A DNA stretch of 64,000 nt, taken from contig OZ018318.1 in NCBI GenBank assembly GCA_963969495.1, forward strand, positions 101,774,641 to 101,838,640, read 5' to 3'. Below, in pieces: positions 11,746 to 22,639 of the stretch. The stretch comes from Ceratothoa steindachneri. Lineage: Eukaryota; Arthropoda; Malacostraca; Isopoda; Cymothoidae. Position numbers and translations under genes: made by a program. Under the pieces are notes generated by a model. That model did no database searches and was not told where the DNA came from. It saw nothing but the letters and a program-made list of their open reading frames with translations. Position 1 is the first letter of the stretch, and each line of letters starts with the position of its first letter.

Positions 11746-14700
11746 TAAGTCTTTCAGATTTGTGGTTCGGGAGGGGGGGGGGTGAATTTATCAGAGTTGC
11801 GTTTAGGGGGATGGAATCCGTCAGAGTTGGGGTTCGGGGGGATTGAATCCTTCAGAATTGGGGTTTGGAGGGATTGAATTCGTCAGAGTTGGGGTAAGGA
11901 GGGATTGATTCCGTCAGAGTTGGGGTTCGGGGGGATTAAATCCGTCAGATTTGTTGTTTGAGTGATTGAATCTATCAGAGTTTGGGTTTGGAGGGATTGA
12001 ATTCGTCAGATTTAAGGTTTGAAAGGATCGAATCCTTCAGAGTTGATGTTCAGGGAGATTGAATTTTTCAAAGTTGGAGTTAGGGGGGATTGAATCGGTA
12101 ATTGTTGGCGTTTGGAGTGATTGAATTCGCTAGATTTGGGTTTCGTATGTGATTCAATCTGTCAGAATTTGGGTTGTGGGTGATTGAATCTGTCAGAACT
12201 TGGCTTTGGGAGGATTGAATTCGTCAGTTTTAAAGTTTTCACGGATTGAATCCATCAGAGTTGGGGTTTGAAAGGATTGAATTCGTCAGAGTTAGGGTTA
12301 GGGTGGATTTAATCCGTCAGAGTTGGCTTTTGGAGGTGATTTAATCCGTCAGAATTGGAGTTAAGTGTGATTGAATCACTCAGAGCTGGGCTTGTGGGGA
12401 TTGAATCCGTCAGATTTGATTTTTGGAGGGATTGAATCCGTTAGAGTTCGAGTTCGGGGAATTGAATCCGTCAGAGTAGGGGTTGGAGTTATTTGAATCC
12501 CTCAAGTCTGGGGTTCAGAGGTATTTAATTAGTCAGAGTTGGGGTTCGGGGGATTGAATCTGTCAGTGTTGGGGTTCGGAGGATTTAATCCGTCAGAGAT
12601 GGGGTTCGGGGGATTGAATCTGTCAGAGTTGGTGTTCTGGGATTGAATCTGTTATAGTTGGAGTTCCTCGGGATTGAATCCATCAGATTTGGGGTTTGGA
12701 GGAATTGAATCCGGCAGAGTTGAGGTTTGGAAAGGTTGAATTCGTCAGAGTTAGGGTTCAGTAGCATTGAATCCGTCAAATATTTTTGGTTTGGAGGGAT
12801 GGGGATGGAATCAGTCAGAGTTGGGGTTCGGGGGATTGAATCCGTCAGATTTGGGGGTTGGAGGGTATTGAATCAGTCAGAGTTAGGGTTTGGAGGGATT
12901 TAATCTGTTAGTGTTGGGGTTCGGTGGGATTGAATCTGTCAGAGTTGGGGTCGGGGGATTTAATCCTTCAGAAATGGGGTTTGAGGGGGATTAAATCTGT
13001 TATAGTTGGTGTTTGGGGGATTGAATCTGTCATAGTTCCGGTTCGAGGGGATTAAATCCGTCAGATTTGGGGTTTGGAGGAATTTAATCCGTCAAAGTTG
13101 GGGTTTGGAGGGATTGAATTCGTCAGAGGTAGGGTTCAGTAGGATTGAATTAGTCAGAGTTGGGGTTCGGGCGCATTGAATCTGTCAGTGTTGGGGTACG
13201 GCGGCATTGAATCTGTCAGAGTTGGCGGGATTGAATCAGTCGGAGTTGAGGTTCGGGGGAATTGAATCCGTCAGAGTTAGGGTTTGGAGGAATTTAATCC
13301 ATCAAAGTTTGGGTTTGGAGGGATTGAATTCGTCAGAGGTAGGGTTCAGTAGGATTGAATTAGTCAGAGTTGGGTTTGGGCGCATTGAATCCGTCAGTGT
13401 TAGGGTTTCGAAGGATTGATTCTGTCAGTGTTGGGGTTCGGTGGGATTAAATCTGTCCGAGTTGGAGTCGGGGGATTTAATCCGTCAGAGATGGGGTCCG
13501 AGGATTTAATCCGTCAGCGATGGAGTTTGGGGGGAAGATTGAATATGTCAGAGTTGGTGTTTGGGGGATTGAATTTGTCATAGTTGGGGTTCGAGGGGAT
13601 TGAATCCGTCAGATTTGGGGTTTGGAGGAATTTAATCCGTCAAAGTTGGGGTTTGGAGGGATTGAATTCGTCAGAGGTAGGGTTCAGTAGGATTGAATCT
13701 GTCAGCGTTGGGTTCAGGGAGATATAATCCGTCAGATTTGGGGTTTGGAGCGATTGAATCAGTCAGGGTTGGGGTTCCGGGTGATTGAATTCGTCAGATT
13801 TAGGGTTTGGATGAATTGAATCCGTCAGAGTTGGGGTTTGGAGGGACTGAATTCGTCAGAGTTTGGGGTTAGGGTGGATTGAATTCGTCAGCGTTGGGTT
13901 CAGGGGGGATATAATCCGTCAGATTTGGGGTTTGGAGCGATTGAATCAGTCAGGGTTGGGGTTCCGGGGGATTGAATCCGTCAGATTTAGGGTTTGCAGG
14001 AATTGAATCCGTCAGAGTTGGGGTTTGGAGGGACTGAATTCGTCAGAGTTTGGGGTTAGGATGGAGTGAATTCGTCAGAGTTGAGGTTCAGGGGGATTGA
14101 ATCCGTTAGATTTGGAGTTTGGAGGGATTGAATCAGTCATATTTTGGGTTCGGGGGATTGAATCCGTCAGATTGGGAGTTTGGAGGGTTTGATTCCGTAA
14201 GAGCTGGGTTTTCATAGTGATTGAATTCCTCAGAATTAGAGTTAGAGGGATTGAATCTGTCAGATTTGGGGTTTGGAAGATTTGACTCCGTCAGAGTTAG
14301 GCTTTCATAGGGATTGAATTCGTCAGAATTGGGGTTAGGGGGATTGAATCTGTCAGATTTGGGGTTTGGAGGGATTGAGTCCGTCAAAATTGGGTTTGGA
14401 GGGATTGAATTCGTCAGAGTTGTGGTTCGTGAGGATTGAATCCATCAGAGTTAGGGTTCGGGAGAAATTATTCCGCTAGAGGTGAGGTTTGTATGGATTG
14501 AATTCGTCAGAGTTGGGGTTTGTAGGGATTGAATTCGCCGAGTTGGGGTTATGGGGGATTGAATCCGTTTTAGTTGGGGTTCGTTGGAATTTAATCTGCC
14601 AGAGTTATGGTGCGGGGTATTAAATCCATCAGATTTTGGGTTGGGCGATTGAATTTTCAGAGTTGGGGTTAGGGGAGATTGGATCCGTCAGAATTGGGGT

Positions 14701-14930
14701 TAGGGGGGATTGAATCCGTCAAAGTTGGGGTGAAGGGTATTGAATCCGACAGATTTGGGGTTGAGGGATTGTATTTATCAGAGTTGGGGTAAGGGAGTAT
14801 TTAATCCGTCAGAGTTGGGTTTCGGGGCATTGAATCCGTCGGGACCCTGTCTCGGTGGGATTAAATCAGTCTGGGTGTGGGTTAATAAGTATTGAATCCA
14901 TTAGGGTTGAAGGTTCTATCTTTCGTGTGA
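11746..14930. repeat. 30-bp minisatellite, main array (about 3.2 kb)
   Basis: Roughly one hundred variable units of consensus TTGGGGTTCGGGGGATTGAA followed by TCCGTCAGAG. Unit length varies by a few bases. Higher-order duplication is visible: blocks around 13020-13150, 13260-13360 and 13560-13700 share the same variants (GGAGGAATTTAATCC, GAGGTAGGGTTCAGTAGG). Several short frames open on either strand are by-products. Confidence 0.95.
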
Positions 14931-14999
14931 GGGGACGAGGTGGTTCTTCTGAACGAAGAAAATATGGTTATTTTCACTAGAGTTCCAAACTTTGGCGGT

Positions 15000-15420
15000 C
15001 TTGAAAGGGAAATACTTAAATATTTGCCAATTTAATACCTTAATACTTAACACTAAAATACATGAACAATCTATATTTTAAAATTTAAATGCGTGAAAAC
15101 TGAAATCGCAAAAACATTACGCTTAAAGATTTAATACTTAAAGAATTAATACCGGAAAACATCAGCCTTGAATAGTTAAGAACTCTTTTAGGTGCCCACT
15201 TAATACTTAAATATTTAAATACTTAATACGTGATAACTGAATATATAAATAATTTGATACCTGAATATTAAATGCTACTATACTTAAATACTTGACATCT
15301 GAATACATAATGCTTGAAACATCACTACTTAAGAATTGGATACAAATACTTAACACGTAAATATTTTACTACTTGAATACAATATTAAGTAAATATTTAG
15401 GACTCGAAGGCCTAAAACCT
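15000..15420. repeat. Degenerate AT-rich repeat (ACTTAATACTTAAAT type)
   Basis: Repeated loose copies of TTAATACTTAAATACTTGA over about 420 bp, too diverged to give an exact unit. Confidence 0.75.
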
Positions 15421-15434
15421 AAATCGGAAAAGAA

Positions 15435-15985
15435 TGGTGATATCAGACATACACAAACGCACACAGCTTCGATATCAGGCATACACAAACGCACACAGCT
15501 TCGATATCAGGCATACACAAGCGCACACAGCTTCGATATCAGGCATACACGAATGCACACAGCTTCGATATCAGGCATACATAAACGCACACATCTTCGA
15601 TATCAGGCATACACAAATGCACACATCTTCGATATCAGGCATACACAAATGCACACAGCTTCGATATCAGGCATACATAAACGCACACAACTTCGATATC
15701 AGGCATACACAAACGAACACAACTTTGATATCAGGCATACACAAACGCACACAGCTTCGATATCAAACATACACAAACGAACACAGCTTCGATATCAGGC
15801 ATACACAAACGCACACAGCTTCGATATCAGGCATACACAAACGCACACAACTTAGATATCAGGCATAGACAAACACACAGCTCCGATATCAGGCATACTC
15901 AAACGCACACAGCTTCGATATCAGGCATACTCAAACGCACACAGCTTCGATATCAGGCATACACAAAAGGACACGGCTTCGATTG
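15435..15985. repeat. 32-bp minisatellite, about 17 units
   Basis: Unit: ATACACAAACGCACACAG followed by CTTCGATATCAGGC. Because the unit is 32 bp and free of stops, it stays open in more than one frame with a 32-residue period (96 bp). The 160- and 144-residue frames are therefore artefacts of the repeat. Confidence 0.95.
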
Positions 15986-16060
15986 TGTGTAAAATTTAGA
16001 ATGAAGAGACAAGGAGGGGGAGGGGGAGACATTCGCTTGACGTGCATGTCCATCCCCACA

Positions 16061-16252
<192 letters not shown>

Positions 16253-16255
16253 CAA

Positions 16256-16395
16256 GGTTGATTCTAAGAAAGCGTCATTTTAATTGCAGTAGGAAGGATA
16301 CGACCATCAGTAACATTCTTATTTATTCCAAGCAACGTTTCTAATAATGGGTGGCAGGCCAAGTGTGAATTTAACGTGGGCGAATGTGTTTTTAT
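16256..16395 (-). mobile_element. Inverted, internally deleted copy of the Penelope 3' end
   Basis: The reverse complement of 16262-16333 matches 17640-17690 (AATAAATAAGAATGT, GGTCGTATCCTT). The reverse complement of 16345-16395 matches 17270-17325 (ACACATTCGCCCACGTTAAA, TTGGCCTGCCACCCATTAT). The roughly 300 bp between them in the downstream copy is missing here. The element therefore opens with an inverted, spliced-down copy of its own end, a structure typical of Penelope-like elements. Confidence 0.8.
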
Positions 16396-17363
16396 AGGCG
16401 TTTTGTTGACGACGCCTATGCACTATTTAAATCTGAAAATAAAGCTTTAAATTTTTTCCAATTTTTGAATACACTTCACCTTAATATAAAATTCACAATG
16501 GAGAGTGAACATGAAAACTCTATTTTTTTTCTGGACATCTTAATTAAAAAAAAACACCTACTGGTTTCTGTATGTCCATCTTTAGAAAACCAATATATTT
16601 TGGATTAAGTCTAAATTTCTTTAGCTTTTGGGACAAATATTTAAAATGAACAGTTTGTATATTTTGATACAAAGAGCCATACGACTTTGCTCCTCCTACA
16701 CTTTAATGCACCTTGAATTTGACGTTCTAAGAAGTTTTTCACGTCCAACTCATTCCCCCTAGATTTGGTTAACAGAGTCATAGGCAAAATATTATATGAC
16801 TCCTTCCATCCAAAGGTTGCAAAGATAGATGTCCCTAAGGACTTGCGATATTTTCTCCTACTTGATCTCGGTCCTCTGAATCAAGAGGCTTCAAGCCGGT
16901 ACCGAAAAGTTTTTCAGAGTTTTTTCCACAAATACATTTCCGAATAACCTTCATTAATAATTTAAAACTAGGCAATTTCTTCCGCACCAAGGATTTAAAC
17001 CCGGCTTATTTGCGCAATAGTATTGTATACAAATTTTCTTGTCCTGGATGTTCCCAGGGAACATATATTGGTAGTACTATTCGCTCGTTACACTCGAGGG
17101 TTTGCGCACACCTTGGCATTAGTTGCCGAACAGGAAAGTCTCTCGTTAGTAAGGAAGTCTCGCCAATCAGAGATCACATTATAAAGTGTAAGGTTGATGC
17201 AAACATAAATAATTTTGAGATTCTGGGCTATAATCCTAACATCACCCAGCTCAGAATTCTGGAATCTCTCTTCATAAAAACACATTCGCCCACGTTAAAT
17301 TCAGACTTGGCCTGCCACCCATTATCGGTAATAGTCACAACCAACCAGCTTCAGACCTGTTAA
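16384..17363 (+). pseudogene. Penelope-like element: RT end and GIY-YIG endonuclease
   Basis: At 16384-16605 the frame reads FYRRFVDDAYALF, then FLNTLHLNIKFTMESE and FFLDILI. This matches the catalytic YVDD region and following thumb of Penelope reverse transcriptases. At 16765-16947 YFLLLDLGPLNQEASSRYRK matches the linker. At 17010-17363 IVYKFSCPGCSQGTYIGST plus RVCAHLGISCRTGK is the GIY-YIG nuclease with its cysteine pair. The first GIY motif is IVY, as is usual in this class. Frameshifts between the three blocks and the loss of the N-terminal RT make it inactive. Penelope elements are retroelements that prime at nicks. A hammerhead core follows at 17612 and (TA)n lies on both sides. Confidence 0.88.
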
Positions 17364-17604
17364 TATTCTACCGACAACAAACTACCCATAATCGTGTCCG
17401 GTTATGGTAAATTCCTTAGTCATTCCCCTGACTCGCTGACAGCAGGTATGAATTTGTTCCTTTCCTTTACTTTGAGCTTATCTGTATATGTACTTGTAAT
17501 TATTAATACTATTAATTTTATAGGGTTTACTATCTTAATTATTTGCTTTTGATTTGTATTGAGTTTAAGCTGACATTTGTTTGCCTCACAAATTTTGTTT
17601 ATCC

Positions 17605-17650
17605 ATTTAGCCTGATGATGGATTAGATAATCCGAAACAGTGCTTGAAAT
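17605..17650 (+). ncRNA. Hammerhead ribozyme-like core at the Penelope 3' end
   Basis: CTGATGA at 17612-17618 is followed by a hairpin GGATTAGATAATCC (17620-17633; five pairs, four-base loop) and GAAAC at 17634-17638. Both invariant hammerhead boxes are exact and in the correct order around a helix II. Minimal hammerheads with a very short helix III are known in Penelope-like element termini. Self-cleavage is inferred, not shown. Confidence 0.75.
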
Positions 17651-17689
17651 AAATAAGAATGTCACTTATGGTCGTATCCTTTCTACTAC

Positions 17690-17692
<3 letters not shown>

Positions 17693-17775
<83 letters not shown>
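17693..17775. repeat. (TA)n tract
   Basis: 83 bp of TA, the right border of the Penelope-like element. Confidence 0.95.
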
Positions 17776-17777
<2 letters not shown>

Positions 17778-18479
17778 TTATTTCTATGTAAATTTTGTTG
17801 TTGTTTCATATCTGTCATTTTAGCGATATTTGTTTGTGACAGTTTTCCCGTTCCGAACTGAACGCCATCTTCACCTGACCTTACTAACTATCTCTTGGGG
17901 ATGCCTTCATTAGTTTTTGCTTCTTAATTTCTAGTAACAAAAAATACAACAAACTTATTCCCGTAATAGAACTCTTTTTCTTTATTGTAAGTTCGTTATT
18001 TCAGGAGAGTTGCGTGCCTTTAAAAACAACACTACCAAATCATACTTCAGTATTCCGTTTCGTGCTGAGGAAGTGTACACAAGACGGAGAAATCTGTGCG
18101 CCTTTTCATTTTTCCTCTGTGTTTTTTTATGTGCATCTCCTCGTCTGGCTGTCTTTATGTGTGTGATGTTTGTCATAAACGCCATTTATCTTTCCTCCAC
18201 CTGACCTCATTTTTAACATATTTGTAAACAGACCCCAGAAAACAGACGGAACCAAGCGCATAAAAAAGGCCATCAGCTTCAACAGTTTTTGAGCAAAGTC
18301 AAAACAGAGCAACTTGTGAGTCTTGGGTCGTCTGCACCGACCATTCTACCCCTCCCATTAATGCCCCCTCCCTTTCTTCTTTGATTACACTGGATTATAA
18401 AAAAAAATCTTTGTAAATTGTCTAAGTTTTTTTTAAGTGATTTAGGACAATTTTACACCAGTGAATCCGAAAATAACAT
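17776..18479. other. No gene seen
   Basis: Unrecognised sequence with only short open frames. Confidence 0.45.
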
Positions 18480-18504
18480 CCGTTTCCTCTAATCAGTTCA
18501 TGTT

Positions 18505-18625
18505 TTTGTACCTTGATTTTTAAAAAATCCGATCTCATAACTAAATCGATTACATTTTTTTGTACTAATTCAATTTTTTAAAAATCCGATCTTATAACTA
18601 AATCAATTACATGATTGGGACATTT
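18505..18625. repeat. Tandem duplication, about 62 bp unit
   Basis: Two copies of a unit carrying AAAAATCCGATCT, ATAACTAAATC and ATTACAT in the same order, about 62 bp apart. Confidence 0.75.
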
Positions 18626-18849
18626 TCGGTTCATTTTTGTTAATATTTCTCATCCGAAATAGGTTTTTAGGATAAAAAACATAGTTTTCTAACGCACTTT
18701 ATTAATTAAATGTTACAAATTTTGGGGGGTGTACATTAAATAGTAGACATTGATAAAGGTAAGTAATTGTAAATTGTATAGTAGGTCTTTAGTCTTCAGA
18801 ATTCAGGGCATGAAATTCCGTTTCTTTAAACTCCTAAAATGCTCATCGG

Positions 18850-20450
18850 TAGGGATGTCTTTTCAGAGTCCAACAGTAATTAGCCATCATGACTGCATCC
18901 CACCATCCCTGACACCTGGTCTCCATCTCTTCCATGTCCTGATGGAATCTTTGTCCCCTCTCGTCGGTTAATTGATCCCAGATTTTCAGGAAAGCGATTC
19001 ATATGTGAGAATAAGTAATCCATTTTGATACTCATATTACACCCGATGCTTCCAAAGGAAGTTAACATATTGGTGACAAGTACTGTGTAGTTTCTGGCCT
19101 TCTGGTTGCCAAGAAGGTTCTTCACGACTAGAACAAAATCCTTCCACGTTTCCATTTCCACTTCGTTCAATGAGTTTTCAAACTCTGGATCTCTGATGAG
19201 TTGACGAAGTTGAAGACCGTCAACTTCTCCATGGTGAATCCTGGAAAAGTGTGACATAAATAAGTGAAACGCCACCATCCTTGTCCAGAGCTTTGGCGAA
19301 CTGTTTGGTCAAACCAAGCTTGATGTGAAGAAGTAGGAATAGTATCCTATCACTGTCCACCACAGGGTTGTTTATAACATTCCTTGCTATGCAAGGCACC
19401 AATTCCTCCCCTACAAGTCAGTCCTTCTTCGTCTAATGCTAAGCTCTGTCCCTACTATCCCCCATGCACAGAAAACATAGGCACTTGGGAAACCCGGAGT
19501 ATTGTTTCAACAAAAGGTTCGCCATCTTCAGTTTAACATAAATCAACCACCCCTGCTGATCATAACGAATTTTTTGCAGCACGTATTTCACCGCTTCATA
19601 CTTCTCCTTTAATGTAGTCGAGTGAGCGGAGGTTAGAGCGGAAATTGGTTGCCGTTGTGAGGCAGAACACATTTCAGCGATCTCTTGCAGGTGTGAATGA
19701 AAATTCTCCAACCTTCGGGTTAGTACTATGGCACGTTAAGCTTGTGCAGAAGCTGCACAGTATCTCTACTACCCACCAACTCCTCTTCAGAGAAAAAAAT
19801 GAATGTATGCTTGATTTGTGTTGCGGTAGAAGGTGATGCGAGCTATGCCAAAGAGGAGGGGGATTTTTGCCTTCAATCTGGACGACAGCAGTTCGGCAGA
19901 GGACTTTGACAAACTGAGACCGCGAACTAGATCATTTAGCTCTTTTTTGAGAAAAAATAAATGAAGCATCATCGTCAAAAACCACTTCTTCTTCTTCTTT
20001 ATCTTCTTTAACACTGGAGGAATTTTCGTCACTAATGTGAGGAAGTTCTCCAAAGACAGGTAGTGGAATTTCATCACAGTGAGCGACAGGACGACGTGCT
20101 GATTGAAGATCAGGATATTTGATTCTGCTCCAATTCTTCCTGTTATTTTATCAAATAAATAGCGCAGAAGTAGCATTTAGTGCCATGTTTTGTCGGCTCC
20201 ATCCAAACCATCCGAATTCCAAACCAGACAACTCTTCTTTCCCTTGGTCTAACGACCCAGATACTCGATGCATGTCTTGCATACCATGTGTGGTACCCAA
20301 GCTTTATCCTGGTCACCAAGTTTCATACCAAAATAAGCATAGTAAGCATGTTTTATGGAACTTGGGACTAAATTCCTGTTATGAACAACAGTGTATTCGG
20401 CGCAGATGTAAGATCGGGCATATTTTTGCAAGATCTTCCAGCCAAATCCA
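18850..20450 (-). pseudogene. Unrecognised multi-copy protein family, copy 1 (broken)
   Basis: Minus-strand blocks, N to C: AYYAYFGMKLGDQDKAWVPH and VCKTCIEYLGR near 20350-20250; a degraded acidic middle; GWLIYVKLKMANLLLKQYSG and CLCFLCMGDSRDRA near 19560-19440 (a CxxC pair); HIKLGLTKQFAKALDKDGG near 19340-19280; then FVLVVKNLLGNQKARNYTVL and IGCNMSIKMDYLFSHMNRFP near 19130-19000. The same order is seen in the copy at 32335-34115. Stops and frameshifts break it everywhere. I recognise it only as a family recurring widely in arthropod-type genomes and do not know its function. CxxC pairs suggest metal binding. Confidence 0.7.
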
Positions 20451-20484
20451 TTTCATTCACCTGCAAAAGAAAACTACCAGTTAG

Positions 20485-21414
20485 TCAAAAATCGCTGTAC
20501 ATAAATTCTTCCGAATTCATTTATTTAAAGAAATATAAAAATAAAATACCCGTAGATAAAAAATAATTATGGTTCGATAAATCAAATTTCACCTCATTGA
20601 GTAAAACCAATGTGATTTTTGGATTCAGCAAATTAAAATTGATTTATATCAGCTAAAAAAACAACACAGAGAATAAAGTTGGTGTTGGCCACTGTTATCA
20701 ATCCTCTACCGATAGATTATCAAGTGTCTACACTTTTCTTGATTATTAATTTCCCCCCTCTTCCCTGATTATCAATTTACCTTCCCCCTAAACTTTTTTT
20801 TTATATACTTTTTTACATTTTAGAATCTTCCCTGAGGTGTTTCGGTAAGGACTTAGCTTTAAATGGGGGTTTTAGGGCATGACGTAGCTGAAAGTAAACA
20901 TTCTTACACACCACGAATGAAGTTATTTCACACTGAGTGTGGTTAGTCATTAAATGAGTGTAAAATTCAGTTGAACTTTACTGTAAATTGATATCTCGCC
21001 TGGTCAATTTTGGCACCCGCTTTCAATTTGAACCCTAGTGTCGTCATTTCGAAATGGTAATAGGCTTCATTCACCACCCATACCCACCTTTAATGGTGTG
21101 GGTTGCACCCCCGCTATTTTTAATCAACTAGTAGTATTCACAATTCGAAAGCCTAGCATTGGGTCTGAATTCAAAGGCGATTACCAGACGTCGTTAGGTG
21201 CTCTAATGCTTATTGTCTTTATACCGTGCTTTTGACTTCAGACATATAAGTCCCGCCTTAGAATGCTAATTAATTAAATCATATTTTCTTTAATATTTAG
21301 TAATATAAAATGTCCAAATCATATTTGAATCCAGAAAAAAAATCCCTTCATAATGATATATAATACAATATGATATCATTCCAATTAACAATGTGGCTGT
21401 GTACTAAATATTAA
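20485..21414. other. No gene seen
   Basis: AT-rich non-coding sequence with unrecognised content. Confidence 0.45.
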
Positions 21415-21416
21415 CC

Positions 21417-21500
21417 TCTGGACACGAGTGGTTAAAGAATATTAGAATGTTAAAAACAAACACTTAAAAGCATTCCCAGTGCCCGGGTTCGAGTCCAATT
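21417..21500 (+). repeat. Possible tRNA-derived SINE head
   Basis: GGACACGAGTGGTTAA near 21419 resembles a box A and GGGTTCGAGTCC at about 21485 is a good box B. The spacing is too long for a plain tRNA, and no acceptor stem closes around them. Confidence 0.35.
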
Positions 21501-22215
21501 TCTCTGCCCATGTATTTGCACAGTTAAGTCCTTGTATCCATTAAGAGCTCTTAATTCTCCATTAATGGTTCAATAGAGCGAAGGGATCAGGAATGTTCCT
21601 CCTCCAATTTCAACACAAAACATTACTTAGAGCCTTAGGACCCCGGATTCCCCCAGACGCCTGACATTCAAGTTTACATATGCTAATATCCACCACTGCA
21701 TTCCATGGGTATCGGGTATGCCTGGATGCCGTAAAAGGTGAAATATTCGTGATTTGTTCTGTGTGAATATTCCGTATACACGGTTACTATCTCACTTTCA
21801 TATCTATTTCATTTAATAAACTGAAATGAGTTAAAAAGATCAAAATCAAACCAGATTTAACCTTCTTCAGTTGGGATACATTTTGGTCTCGACTGACCAG
21901 CAATGGCCACCCACCGCACTTTACCCACGTAACGAACCGAGATCTAGAAATAATTATATTCTATAATCAACTGATCTCTCACAAGGGCGAGTTGACGAGG
22001 ATCAACGCTACAACCAGCATAAATGGGTGGGAGCTGCGACACTCCAGCCCATTACCGCCATTAGGTATCGCGCTCGCAAGAATAGAACTTAGGGGCAATC
22101 TGTTTCGACTTGAAGTGGCCCATATCCGCGTTTAGTCGCTGTTTACGACACACGCCTGCGCTATACCTTAATTAAATAACCTAACTTACAACTACCACAC
22201 ACACCGAAGCAAGGA
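21501..22215. other. No gene seen
   Basis: Contains a GC-richer stretch at 21900-22160 with a sharp compositional change and the string TTTAGTCGCTGTTTACGACA. I could not assign it to a family. Confidence 0.4.
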
Positions 22216-22264
22216 AATTACGTTAACCCTAACGTAATTAACTAGACCCCATTAGTAATGGGGT
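22216..22264. other. Two adjacent perfect hairpins
   Basis: AATTACGTTA-ACCC-TAACGTAATT (22216-22239, ten pairs) is followed six bases later by ACCCCATTA-G-TAATGGGGT (22246-22264, nine pairs). Confidence 0.8.
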
Positions 22265-22639
22265 TAACAGCCCACATTACCTAGGGTCTAACTTATTCTT
22301 CTCAATCTTTGTGGGGGATATAAGATAACTTAAGGGTTTAACTCTATAACGAATTTTCTCGAATTGAATCTCGGGAATCGTTTTTCAGTTTTTAAATATT
22401 TTATTCGAGTATATAAAGATGTAAACGTACTGGTTGGTCCATGCTGTCTCTTTTGAGGGTAGTTCTGCATGATAACGTGCCCTCCCGGCCCCAAATATCA
22501 TAGTTAACCAAGTTTGGCATTGAAATATTTCCAATTGCATCCTTCAGATGTCAGCTGCAGCATGGTTGCCCCTGCTACACCTGATCCACCCTTAGGGGTG
22601 AGACCTTCCTTTTTCATGATTATACCACTAGCTACAACA

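Noticed and set aside
15373..15868. His/Thr-rich repeat proteins of 160 and 144 residues
   Set aside because: They are overlapping frames of the same stop-free 32-bp minisatellite.
15435..15985. CRISPR-like regular array
   Set aside because: Units are contiguous with no unique spacers, and the context is an animal genome. It is a minisatellite.
18010..18204. Hammerhead-like GTTTCGTGCTGAGG near 18058
   Set aside because: On the minus strand a GAAAC box follows a hairpin-poor stretch without CTGAWGA, so the required boxes are not in order.
21900..22160. Ribosomal RNA-like GC-rich block
   Set aside because: It looked rRNA-like at first glance, but I could not match it to any conserved rRNA segment.
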